A stretch of DNA of 7,117 bases from Demequinaceae bacterium UBA4004 (lineage in GTDB: Bacteria > Actinomycetota > Actinomycetes > Actinomycetales > Demequinaceae), in assembly GCA_002384765.1 (NCBI GenBank), contig DGBM01000245.1, forward strand, positions 1-7,117. Reading direction: 5' to 3'. The notes beneath the pieces were generated by a model. That model saw only the letters and a program-made list of their open reading frames with translations, was not told the DNA's origin and ran no database searches. Position 1 is the stretch's first letter. Each line of letters starts with the position of its first letter. A program made the translations under genes and the position numbers. This document shows positions 1 through 5,558 of this stretch, in pieces.

Positions 1-358
1 TCCAAGATCCGGGGGTAGGGCCCGTGCGCTTGCCCAGCACCCGACGCTGCTCGGTGACATGGCCGGGATTCAACTCCAGCACCTCCCAGCCGATCGGCCA
101 CGCCCCAGCGGTCAGCAGCGGCCGGTGGTAGTGCCCGGCCGCCTCGATCCCGACCTTCACCACGGCACCTTCCGGAAGCACCTGCGCGATCTCGGCCACG
201 ACCCGTGTCAACGACGAGCCGGTCATCGGGCACCCCGTCCGTGGTTTGAGCAGCGAAGTCCGGGTCACATCGGTGACAGAGAACGCGAACTCGGTCTTGC
301 CAACATCGATCGCGACGACGACCGTCGAAGAAGTGACTGGAGCAGCTTGAAGAACCAT
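1..358 (-). CDS. IS110-family transposase (DEDD recombinase), N-terminal part, runs off or is broken at the left edge
   Basis: Reading the minus strand from an ATG at 358-356 gives an open frame of about 119 codons to the window edge. It contains the IS110 RuvC-like signature: VVVAIDVGKTEFAFSV near residues 13-28 (first catalytic Asp), then VKVGIEAAGHYHRPLL (Glu of the DEDD set), then WEVLELNPGHVTEQRRVLGKR. IS110 enzymes recombine DNA through a RuvC-like N-domain and a C-terminal Ser domain, guided by a bridge RNA. The start is supported by GGAGGT about 8 nt upstream. One oddity: after LGKR the family normally continues with an (R)VKTDAID-like stretch holding the next Asp residues, whereas here the last codons (positions 1-25) read TGPTPGSW. 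That suggests the gene is interrupted or frameshifted at the edge. The family call is firm; whether the gene is intact cannot be judged. Confidence 0.88.
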   Translation of the reverse strand, partial: MVLQAAPVTSSTVVVAIDVGKTEFAFSVTDVTRTSLLKPRTGCPMTGSSLTRVVAEIAQVLPEGAVVKVGIEAAGHYHRPLLTAGAWPIGWEVLELNPGHVTEQRRVLGKRTGPTPGSW

Positions 359-364
359 TGGACC

Positions 365-378
365 CACCTCCGGGGGTG
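365..378. repeat. Near-palindrome overlapping the transposase ribosome binding site
   Basis: The sequence is CACCTCCGGGGGTG, a palindrome except for one position. It matches the perfect palindrome at 444-457 in 13 of 14 bases. On the minus strand its GGAGGTG is the transposase Shine-Dalgarno sequence, so the repeat could influence translation of the recombinase. Confidence 0.7.
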
Positions 379-443
379 CCAGAAGGCCACGGCGCAGCAA
401 CGCCAGACCTTCAGATGAAGAGAACCTGTCGGTTCCTTCCAAG

Positions 444-457
444 CACCTCCGGAGGTG
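444..457. repeat. Perfect 14-bp palindrome in the IS110 leader
   Basis: The sequence CACCTCCGGAGGTG is identical to its reverse complement. It lies 79 bp from a near copy at 365-378. In the minus-strand transcript its CACCTCC half is fully complementary to the GGAGGTG ribosome binding site of the transposase, so it could act as an anti-Shine-Dalgarno. A protein-binding operator is the alternative. Confidence 0.75.
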
Positions 458-624
458 TCCGTGAAGGACTACCCCGACCTATATCAGCCGCGATCAGGGC
501 GCCGCCCCGCTCCCCTGCTACTCCCGCCTCATTAACTCCCGTCCCTGCCAGTTACCAATGGACGGTCAGGACTCATTGAGCGCAATCCACCGCCCGCCGC
601 CGCCGACCAAGCGCCCGCGTCCCC

Positions 625-653
625 CGGACACTCCCTTCGGTCGCGGATAGCAT
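625..653 (+). promoter_or_regulatory. Possible sigma70-type promoter for the 721-1980 gene
   Basis: CGGACA at 625-630 (4 of 6 to TTGACA) is separated by 17 bp from TAGCAT at 648-653 (4 of 6 to TATAAT). This would place the start of transcription about 60 nt upstream of the ATG at 721. Both boxes are weak matches and no start site is known. The stretch from about 580 to 720 contains no other recognisable feature. Confidence 0.3.
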
Positions 654-720
654 CGGCAAGGGACCCGCCCATCCTTCGCGGGGCTTGGGGCTTTCCTCGC
701 CTACGCTTCAGGAGCGGACG

Positions 721-1980
721 ATGGAGAATGAGATTCAGCTGATCAGTGACGGCGATGGCCTGGCGGTCATCGGCGATCCGACGGCTGTCGAACGCTTTCT
801 CGTCTCCGAGGGGCTCTCCTCGAAGGCCCTTGATCTGCGCCGGCTCAGAACTGTCCTCAGCACTGGGGCTTCGACCGCCCAGGCAGGTTCCGAGGTTGCG
901 GCCAACTCGGGTCGCTGGGTGCAGCTGACCGAAGAGTCAGCAAAGCTTGTCAAGAAGCACGGCCTGAGGGAGAGCTCGAAGACGGGTCTCAGCACAGGTG
1001 TGGTGAAGGGGAAGAAGGGCCAGGTCAGGGGATTCGTCGAGTTCGTGAAGACTCCCAGGTCACTTCTGACCAACCCGGCGCTTCTGGCTGGTGCTGCGGG
1101 GATCATGGCGCAGGTCGCGATGCAACAGACCATGGATGAGATCACCGACTATCTCGCCACGATCGACAAGAAGGTCGACGACGTTCTCCGCGCCCAGAAG
1201 GACGCTGTATTGGCCCGCATGATCGGAGTGGGCTTCGTCATCGAGGAGGCGATGACCATCCGGGAGCACGGTGGCCGAGTCAGCGAGGTCACCTGGTCCA
1301 AGGTGCAGGCCACGTCGGCGACGATCGCTGAAACCCAGGCGTACGCGCTGCGTCAGCTGGACGCACTCGCGGAGAAGATGGAGCGCAAGACCAAGATCCG
1401 TGATCTCGCCGCGACGGCCAAGGAAGCCGAGCCCAAGGCACAAGAGTGGCTCGGTGTTCTGGCCCGCTGCTTCCAACTGCAAGACGCGATCGCCGTGCTC
1501 GAACTCGACCGGGTGCTGGACGCGGCTCCGGACGATCTGGAAGGTCATCGCCTCGGACTGAGGGCTGCCCGGCGTCAGCGGTTGGACACCATCTCTCGGA
1601 GCACCGAGCGCCTGATGGCCCGCATCGATGCGGCTACCAGCGTGGCCAACACGAAGGTGCTGTTGCATCCGAGGATGTCGCCGGCTGTGGTGCAGTCGGG
1701 CAACCATGTCTCGACCGCCATCGTCGACTTCCAGGGGCGTCTCGGGATCGAGCACGTTCGGCAGTCATCGGAGGCGAGGCGATGGGCCGAAGCGGCCGTG
1801 GACGTCAGGGACAAGGCGCTCGAGACAGGAGCAGGCGGCGTCGATGCCGCCAGGCGCCGCGGTAACGACACGCTCGACCGGGCCAGATCGGTGAAGGGCA
1901 AGCTCTCCAGCGGGATCGCCGAGCGAGCCCTCCGTCGACGCGGCGTGGACGACGACGAGGACCGCGACGAGGAAGGCTGA
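721..1980 (+). CDS. Conserved hypothetical protein, 419 aa, helix-rich with one hydrophobic segment and coiled-coil-like stretches
   Basis: The function is not recognised. I chose the ATG at 721 because AGGAG lies 6 nt upstream; an in-frame TTG at 685 has no ribosome binding site. The protein opens with ISDGDGLAVIGDPTAVERFL (residues 8-27). A basic region follows (about 76-113), then a hydrophobic Ala/Gly-rich segment (about 115-136) that may insert into or lie on a membrane. Next comes a heptad-like helix (about 137-160) rich in charged residues. Most of the remainder (160-400) is predicted alpha-helical by composition, and the tail is strongly acidic (VDDDEDRDEEG). No catalytic motif or signal peptide is visible. 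The style resembles a family of uncharacterised actinobacterial proteins. The gene stands alone, with an IS leader on the left and opposing small genes on the right. Coding is certain; the role is unknown. Confidence 0.88.
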   Translation: MENEIQLISDGDGLAVIGDPTAVERFLVSEGLSSKALDLRRLRTVLSTGASTAQAGSEVAANSGRWVQLTEESAKLVKKHGLRESSKTGLSTGVVKGKKGQVRGFVEFVKTPRSLLTNPALLAGAAGIMAQVAMQQTMDEITDYLATIDKKVDDVLRAQKDAVLARMIGVGFVIEEAMTIREHGGRVSEVTWSKVQATSATIAETQAYALRQLDALAEKMERKTKIRDLAATAKEAEPKAQEWLGVLARCFQLQDAIAVLELDRVLDAAPDDLEGHRLGLRAARRQRLDTISRSTERLMARIDAATSVANTKVLLHPRMSPAVVQSGNHVSTAIVDFQGRLGIEHVRQSSEARRWAEAAVDVRDKALETGAGGVDAARRRGNDTLDRARSVKGKLSSGIAERALRRRGVDDDEDRDEEG

Positions 1981-2083
1981 GCGAGCCCTCGACCAGACTT
2001 GGCCCCCCTCCCGGGAGAACGAAACCGCGTGGCCTCGGCGCCCACCTCGTTCCTGAAGGAGGGACAGCTTCCCTGTGCTCGGC
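1981..2083. other. Short intergenic region between convergent genes
   Basis: The stretch holds a 10-bp palindrome, CTCCCGGGAG (2008-2017), with no loop. It also holds a weak hairpin around 2059-2073 (AGGGA, 5-nt loop, TCCCT). Neither has a T-run, so a terminator is possible but not supported. Confidence 0.3.
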
Positions 2084-2269
2084 CTACTCCTCGTGCCTCA
2101 GGACCCACTGGCCGAACAGCCACCACTGGTTGAAGAGGTTCAACGGCTCCTCGTCGACCGGCCTCCACGGCCTCCCGACGTACGCCGTCCAGCTCGGCGG
2201 CGAGCACAGCCAGTGCCCGGTCGATGCCTCGAGCGTGGCCAAGGCGCGACAAAACTGCGTGATGAACAT
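2084..2269 (-). CDS. Small Trp-rich orphan protein, 61 aa
   Basis: The function is not recognised. The frame has overwhelmingly G or C in third positions, far more than the overlapping frames, which is strong evidence for real coding. The ATG at 2269-2267 has AGGGA 6 nt upstream. The product has six tryptophans, including QWWLFGQW near the C-terminus (about residues 48-55), and ends in RHEE. It has no signal peptide or transmembrane helix. It is convergent with the 721-1980 gene and is preceded by an inverted-repeat structure that contains its ribosome binding site. It could be an immunity-type or antitoxin-type small protein, but nothing visible proves this. Confidence 0.6.
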   Translation of the reverse strand: MFITQFCRALATLEASTGHWLCSPPSWTAYVGRPWRPVDEEPLNLFNQWWLFGQWVLRHEE

Positions 2270-2271
2270 GG

Positions 2272-2336
2272 GTGATCCCTTCGCGATGTGAGTCGACAGC
2301 CCCTCTGCGGGGCTGTCATTGGTGCTGAGGGATCAC
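2272..2336 (-). promoter_or_regulatory. Nested double inverted repeat sequestering the ribosome binding site of the 61-aa gene
   Basis: Two perfect 9-bp inverted repeats sit almost concentrically. The outer arms are GTGATCCCT (2272-2280) and AGGGATCAC (2328-2336). The inner arms are GACAGCCCC (2295-2303) and GGGGCTGTC (2309-2317), with a 5-nt loop. In a minus-strand transcript the AGGGA of the outer 3' arm is the Shine-Dalgarno of the gene starting at 2269, so folding would hide it. The arms are seen directly; translational control is inference. An operator or a terminator for + strand transcription are alternatives, although no T-run follows. Confidence 0.5.
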
Positions 2337-2398
2337 GCTCGAAGAGTAGCTCAGCGAGGACCGTTCGTGCTGCCGGGCCAACAACTGCCCTTCCTGCC

Positions 2399-2539
2399 AA
2401 TGAGCACGGCGAGTACGCACTGGTCCGGGTGCTGCGGAGCGATCACCACCCGCTGCGCGCCGCGGCGCATGCCCTGAAGGGCTCGCGCAACCGGACCCGT
2501 CGGACGACCACGTTGTTCCGCGCCGAACGGCTGACGTAG
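2399..2539 (+). pseudogene. Coding-like remnant, about 46 codons, no convincing start
   Basis: From about 2399 the + frame ending at TAG 2537-2539 shows roughly 87% G/C at third positions, typical of genes here. The same frame upstream of 2399 does not. The readable part begins NEHGEYALVRVLRSDHHPLR and ends in a basic Arg/Thr-rich tail. No ATG or ribosome binding site precedes it; the best internal start is GTG at 2429. It therefore looks like the 3' end of a gene that lost its 5' part, or a very small protein from 2429. It stops 27 nt before the 2566 gene. The family is not recognised. Confidence 0.35.
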
Positions 2540-2565
2540 CGGCGAGGCACTGCCAACATGACCAC

Positions 2566-2910
2566 ATGGGTCTCATGCTTCGCGAGGGCGACCAGTTCGA
2601 GATGAAGGGCCGCATCATTACCGTGACGAAGATCCAGGCAGCAGTGGGCCAACGCGTCCGCGATGAACTGATCGAGGTGGCCAAGCGCGGCGACAAGATC
2701 ACATACGGCGCGTTGAAGCACGCCGCCGGACTCTCGCACCCGCCGAATGGCATGGGGCGACTCCTCGACGTCATTTCGGAGGACTGCCGACTTCGCGAGG
2801 AGCCGTCACTCGCGCCCCTCGTCGTCAACAGCAAGACCCGCGAGGTCGGCGCCGACTACGAAGGCGACCCCGTGCGTGACAGGCGGAGCGCCTACGACTA
2901 CTGGTCCTGA
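2566..2910 (+). CDS. Small MGMT/winged-helix-like hypothetical protein, 114 aa
   Basis: Residues 45-95 read ITYGALKHAAGL, then GMGRLLDVISEDC, then SLAPLVVNSKTREVG. This order (YG-x-L, a helix, LL-x-x-I-x-x-x-C, then L-x-P-L-V-V-N) resembles the DNA-binding part of the MGMT/alkyltransferase-like fold (YGELA, then an A/LG helix). It is also seen in small actinobacterial proteins of unknown role. The MGMT active-site PCHR motif is absent, so no methyltransfer is expected. The start is uncertain: the ATG at 2566 has no close ribosome binding site, while an in-frame ATG at 2575 has only GGG upstream. The next gene follows after 42 nt on the same strand and encodes a GIY-YIG protein, suggesting joint expression. 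DNA binding is inference. Confidence 0.75.
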   Translation: MGLMLREGDQFEMKGRIITVTKIQAAVGQRVRDELIEVAKRGDKITYGALKHAAGLSHPPNGMGRLLDVISEDCRLREEPSLAPLVVNSKTREVGADYEGDPVRDRRSAYDYWS

Positions 2911-2952
2911 TGGCCACAATCGCCGAGTGCTCGCGAGATAGGCGGATTCCAG

Positions 2953-3459
2953 ATGGCTACGCGGCGAGCTGAGCTGGAGGCGGCAGGCTTCGTCGGATTT
3001 GTTCGGTTCGCTGAACTGCCCACAAGCCAGGTGCCGGCAGGACCAGGTGTGTACGTGATCGTGCGCGCCGAGATGCGTGCTCCGGAGTTCCGTGCGGACA
3101 ACCCAGCCGGCCGGTTCAAGGGCAGGGACCCGACCGTGCCGGGCGAGAAATTGCGGACCGCCTGGGTTGAGGACGTGGAGGTCGTCTACATCGGCAAAGC
3201 AACCGGAGGGCGTGACGGCCGTCGGGGGCTCAGCAAGCGGCTCGAGGAGTACCGGCGTCACGGCGCTGGCGAGCCCATCGGCCATTGGGGCGGCCGATAC
3301 ATCTGGCAGCTTGCCGACTCCGCCGACCTCCTTGTCGCGTGGCAGGAGACGCCCGACGAGGACCCGGGTGATGTCGAAGCCGAACTCATCGCTGCATTTC
3401 GCGACCGCAGCGGATCTCTCCCCTTCGCAAACCTCAACCAGGGCCGTCGGCGGCGGTGA
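2953..3459 (+). CDS. GIY-YIG nuclease-family protein, 168 aa
   Basis: The GIY-YIG core is readable in order. GVY is at residues 32-34 and YIGKA at 79-83. [13 protein letters not shown] at 92-104 carries the conserved Arg (R96) and His/Gly. The helix with the metal-binding Glu is around 141-149 (E142 or E144), and PFANLN at 157-162 ends the domain. The stretch of about 44 residues between GVY and YIG is longer than in UvrC-type domains. Such domains cut one DNA strand using Tyr, Arg and a Glu-bound metal. No extra DNA-binding domain is visible, so the partner may be the 114-aa protein encoded just upstream. The ATG at 2953 has AGG about 10 nt upstream. The gene ends inside the tail of the convergent zinc-finger nuclease gene (26-bp overlap). 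The substrate is unknown. Confidence 0.82.
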   Translation: MATRRAELEAAGFVGFVRFAELPTSQVPAGPGVYVIVRAEMRAPEFRADNPAGRFKGRDPTVPGEKLRTAWVEDVEVVYIGKATGGRDGRRGLSKRLEEYRRHGAGEPIGHWGGRYIWQLADSADLLVAWQETPDEDPGDVEAELIAAFRDRSGSLPFANLNQGRRRR

Positions 3460-4711
3460 CTGCGCTCGCGCGCGGATTGGGCACCGACTGGTCGACGCGC
3501 TGCTCTGTGCCAGTTGCGTGAGTCGCCTCCGACATGCGGGAGGAGTTCGCGAGCGCGGCCTGGATCCGTTCAGCGCACCACTCCGGTCTGCCCAACAGGT
3601 CGTGTTCCCAGAGGCGCAGACTGGTCCAGTCGGTCTTGGAGATGTAGGCGTCCTGCCGGCGGTCGTTGCGCATGTTCCTCGCCACGAGGGGATGGTGGTG
3701 GGTCTCCGGGTCCCACCCGTGCCAGTAGTCGCCGTCGGCCTGGATGATCAGCCAGTGACTCGGCACCGCCGCGTCTACGGTCCACTTGTCGAAGACGTGG
3801 TACTGGCTGGCCCATGCGCCCTCGCCGAGCAGCTCGTCGAGGAGCGAGTAGAGCACGCGCTCAGGCCGCGTCGGCGCCCTGGATGCGAGATGGTCGCGCT
3901 GCATCTTCCTGACGCGTTCGACCTCCACCGGGTTCTCGCGGCGTGCGACCGTCAGACAATCCCTCGAGCAATACATTGCCGCCGAGCGCTCGACTGTGCT
4001 TGCCGGACGCTCGAATGCCGACCCGCAGATCGCGCAGCTGCGTTGGATGCGGTTTCGGCGGGCGAGTCCGCGGCACTCGACCGAGCAGTATTTTCCGGCG
4101 TCGCCGGCGAGTTTCGACAATGTGACCTCGATGCCCTCACCGCACGTGGCGCACACGCGCTGCACCCGCGTGCGGCGACACTCGTTGGAGCAGAATCGCC
4201 CCCAACCTTTGGCGACTTCGCTGCGCGAAGCCGTGAATACGGCGCCGCACTTCTCACATTCCCGCTCCAGCGGCCCAGGAAAGGCGCATGCCTTCGAGCA
4301 GTAGGTGCCCCGGCCCGCGGCGAGTCGCGACGGCTCCTCCCAGAACGTGATGCCGCACGTCCGGCATTGCCGCTCCTCCCGGGTCCGGCGAGCGACGCCT
4401 GCGCACCGCTTCGAGCAGTAGTCACTGCGATGGCGGCTGATGAAGTTCTCGCCGCATGTCGGACAAGCCCGGCTCGGGATCGCCTTGTCCGTGACTCGGC
4501 ACGAGTCGGTGCAGTATGTCCCTCCGCCCTCGGCCAGGCGGGCGCCGGCAATGTCGAAGGTCTTGCCGCAGGTCTTGCAGACCCGCTGCTCCCAGGCCCC
4601 GGCTTCTCGCCTGTGCTCGGTTCTGCAGGCAACCGAGCAGAACTGGCGACGCTGAGAGGGGTAGCAGGAGAACGTCTCTCCGCAGTGGAGACAGACGACT
4701 TGAATTGGCAC
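3434..4711 (-). CDS. Seven-zinc-finger protein with C-terminal Vsr-like PD-(D/E)XK endonuclease domain, 425 aa
   Basis: Seven tandem Cys4 modules fill residues 7-252, at C7/10/25/29, 45/48/67/71, 83/86/99/103, 116/119/138/142, 152/155/174/178, 187/190/209/213 and 226/229/248/252. Most follow C-x2-C-G-x2-F, 18 residues between pairs, then (Y/F)-C-S-x2-C. A basic linker leads to a Vsr/DUF559-like nuclease (about 280-387): [19 protein letters not shown] with D313, [12 protein letters not shown] with D326 and H331, then [17 protein letters not shown] and LRLWEHDL. The N-x3-D-R-R-x-D block and the W-H match E. coli Vsr, the very-short-patch mismatch endonuclease. Cleavage of modified, mismatched or invading DNA is inference. 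The GTG start lies 4 nt after the upstream gene's stop, and that gene's terminal GAGGTGA supplies the ribosome binding site, so translation is probably coupled. The tail from 388 is low-complexity and overlaps the GIY-YIG gene. Confidence 0.87.
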   Translation of the reverse strand: MPIQVVCLHCGETFSCYPSQRRQFCSVACRTEHRREAGAWEQRVCKTCGKTFDIAGARLAEGGGTYCTDSCRVTDKAIPSRACPTCGENFISRHRSDYCSKRCAGVARRTREERQCRTCGITFWEEPSRLAAGRGTYCSKACAFPGPLERECEKCGAVFTASRSEVAKGWGRFCSNECRRTRVQRVCATCGEGIEVTLSKLAGDAGKYCSVECRGLARRNRIQRSCAICGSAFERPASTVERSAAMYCSRDCLTVARRENPVEVERVRKMQRDHLASRAPTRPERVLYSLLDELLGEGAWASQYHVFDKWTVDAAVPSHWLIIQADGDYWHGWDPETHHHPLVARNMRNDRRQDAYISKTDWTSLRLWEHDLLGRPEWCAERIQAALANSSRMSEATHATGTEQRVDQSVPNPRASAVTAADGPG

Positions 4712-4715
4712 CGGT

Positions 4716-5393
4716 TCACCTCGCCGACTCGGCCGCGATGGCCACGAGGACCTCGTTCCCTAGGTCGGGGTCCGTGGACAGGTGCAACCCGAGGTCGGTG
4801 ATCCGGCCATCCTTCGGATGCCAGGCCCGTCCGGGCCGAGTAGTGCCTAGCAGCGGGTCCAGTGCGTCGATGGTCGGCTTCCACAGGTTCAGCCAGTTCC
4901 GGCGCGGTCCGACAGCGAACGAGACCTGTAGGTGGACGGCGCCGTCTGGGAGTTCGGGTGCGCCGAGAACCGCCGCCCGAACCTGCTCCTTGTACGCGGT
5001 GCTCTGAGAGGACGCCGTGGTGCGGACCGTGAACGCCGTCGCCGGCGGAATGCTCTCTCGGGCTGGTGCCACGAGCACCGTGGAGGTCGTGGCGAGACGC
5101 TTTGTGCACCACACAGATACCAGGTCGTCTGTTCGCAGGTGCGCAGCGAGCGGTAGGGCGTAGTTGTCGAGGTCGGCCATGTCGGTGAGATCACGGCCCT
5201 CGGGGAGTCCGACATCGAGGCGGAGGGCCCACGGCCCGGCCAGCAGGGACGGGCGCAGCAGATCGGCGGTGTCCTCGAGGTACTCGCGCAGTCGGACCTG
5301 GTCGGGGTCGGAGGACTTGTTCCAGCTGGCCAGCCGCGGGACCTTGCGGAGCACCAGCGACTCCCCCTCGGGGCGCTCGTACCAGCGGTTCAT
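4716..5393 (-). CDS. RusA-like hypothetical protein with apparent internal duplication, 225 aa
   Basis: The sequence has two segments that both recall RusA Holliday-junction resolvases. Residues 55-98 read WALRLDVGLPEG, then DMADLDNYALPLAAHL, then TDDLVSVW. Residues 153-217 read VHLQVSFAVGP, then NLWKPTIDALDPLLG, then DGRITDLGLH, then NEVLVAI. RusA proteins typically carry P-D-x-D-N-x-x-K-x-x-x-D-x-L followed by D-D. Here the first copy has D76-N77 and D89-D90, and the second has N169, K172, D176 and D195. The N-terminus opens with RWYERPEGESLVLRKVPRL. The ATG at 5393-5391 has a weak AGG about 8 nt upstream. It is the first gene of a tight operon with the zinc-finger Vsr-like nuclease. Junction cleavage or structural recognition is a guess; the family itself is uncharacterised. 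Confidence 0.75.
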   Translation of the reverse strand: MNRWYERPEGESLVLRKVPRLASWNKSSDPDQVRLREYLEDTADLLRPSLLAGPWALRLDVGLPEGRDLTDMADLDNYALPLAAHLRTDDLVSVWCTKRLATTSTVLVAPARESIPPATAFTVRTTASSQSTAYKEQVRAAVLGAPELPDGAVHLQVSFAVGPRRNWLNLWKPTIDALDPLLGTTRPGRAWHPKDGRITDLGLHLSTDPDLGNEVLVAIAAESAR

Positions 5394-5516
5394 GGCTGGA
5401 ACCTACGGCAGACGACCGACAAGGGCGCCGTGCGCGAGCGAGCCGGCCTCTCTACTCGTCCCACGTCAACACATCGCGTTCCCAGTTGGACAGCGGGAAT
5501 CGCTGGCGAGGCCGGT
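5394..5516. other. Intergenic region upstream of the RusA-like/Vsr-like operon
   Basis: No coding frame is credible here. It should contain the promoter of the minus-strand operon. One TTGACG (minus strand, 5469-5464) could be a -35 box, but no matching -10 hexamer is present at normal spacing. Confidence 0.35.
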
Positions 5517-5558
5517 CAGACCACTTGCGTTCGCTCTCAGACTACTTGCGTTCGCTCT
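5517..5558. repeat. 21-bp tandem direct repeat, two copies
   Basis: Units at 5517-5537 and 5538-5558 differ at a single base (C to T at unit position 6). Each contains ACTTGCGTTCGCTCT. The second copy touches the stop codon of the NTase-like gene. The repeat lies upstream of the RusA-like operon, about 125 bp from its start codon. It could be an operator or a slippage duplication. Two copies without a spacer do not make a CRISPR. Confidence 0.8.

Larger units (their letters stand above)
359..580 (-). ncRNA. Non-coding leader of the IS110 element; candidate bridge-RNA region
   Basis: No frame in this stretch looks coding. It lies directly upstream of the IS110 transposase start on the same strand. 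In the IS110 group (IS621 is the studied case) the left non-coding end encodes the bridge RNA that specifies target and donor. Visible structure includes a perfect palindrome at 444-457, a related near-palindrome at 365-378, a small hairpin at 422-435 (GAACC, 4-nt loop, GGTTC), and an imperfect pairing between CCTGCC (about 544-549) and GGTCAGG (about 564-570). The outer end of the IS was not located, so the right limit is nominal. Position and family knowledge support the call; the RNA itself is inferred. Confidence 0.35.

Noticed and set aside
59..418. 119-codon + open frame at the left edge
   Set aside because: It is antisense to the clear IS110 transposase sequence.
2347..2354. TAGCTCAG resembling a tRNA D-arm
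   Set aside because: There is no acceptor stem, anticodon stem or T-arm at the required distances.
2316..2834. 172-codon minus-strand open frame
   Set aside because: It is antisense to the MGMT-like gene. The + frame has a recognisable motif order and better codon bias.
3077..4801. Long 574-codon open frame on the + strand
   Set aside because: It is the antisense of the zinc-finger/Vsr-like gene. Its product is Arg/Ala/Pro-rich without any domain, while the minus frame has 28 regularly spaced cysteines and nuclease motifs.
3952..5112. 386-codon minus-strand open frame
   Set aside because: It is a shadow frame across the RusA-like and zinc-finger genes. Its Ser/Arg/Ala-rich composition shows no family resemblance.
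5517..5558. Direct repeats considered as a CRISPR array
   Set aside because: Only two copies, directly abutting with no spacer, and no cas genes nearby.
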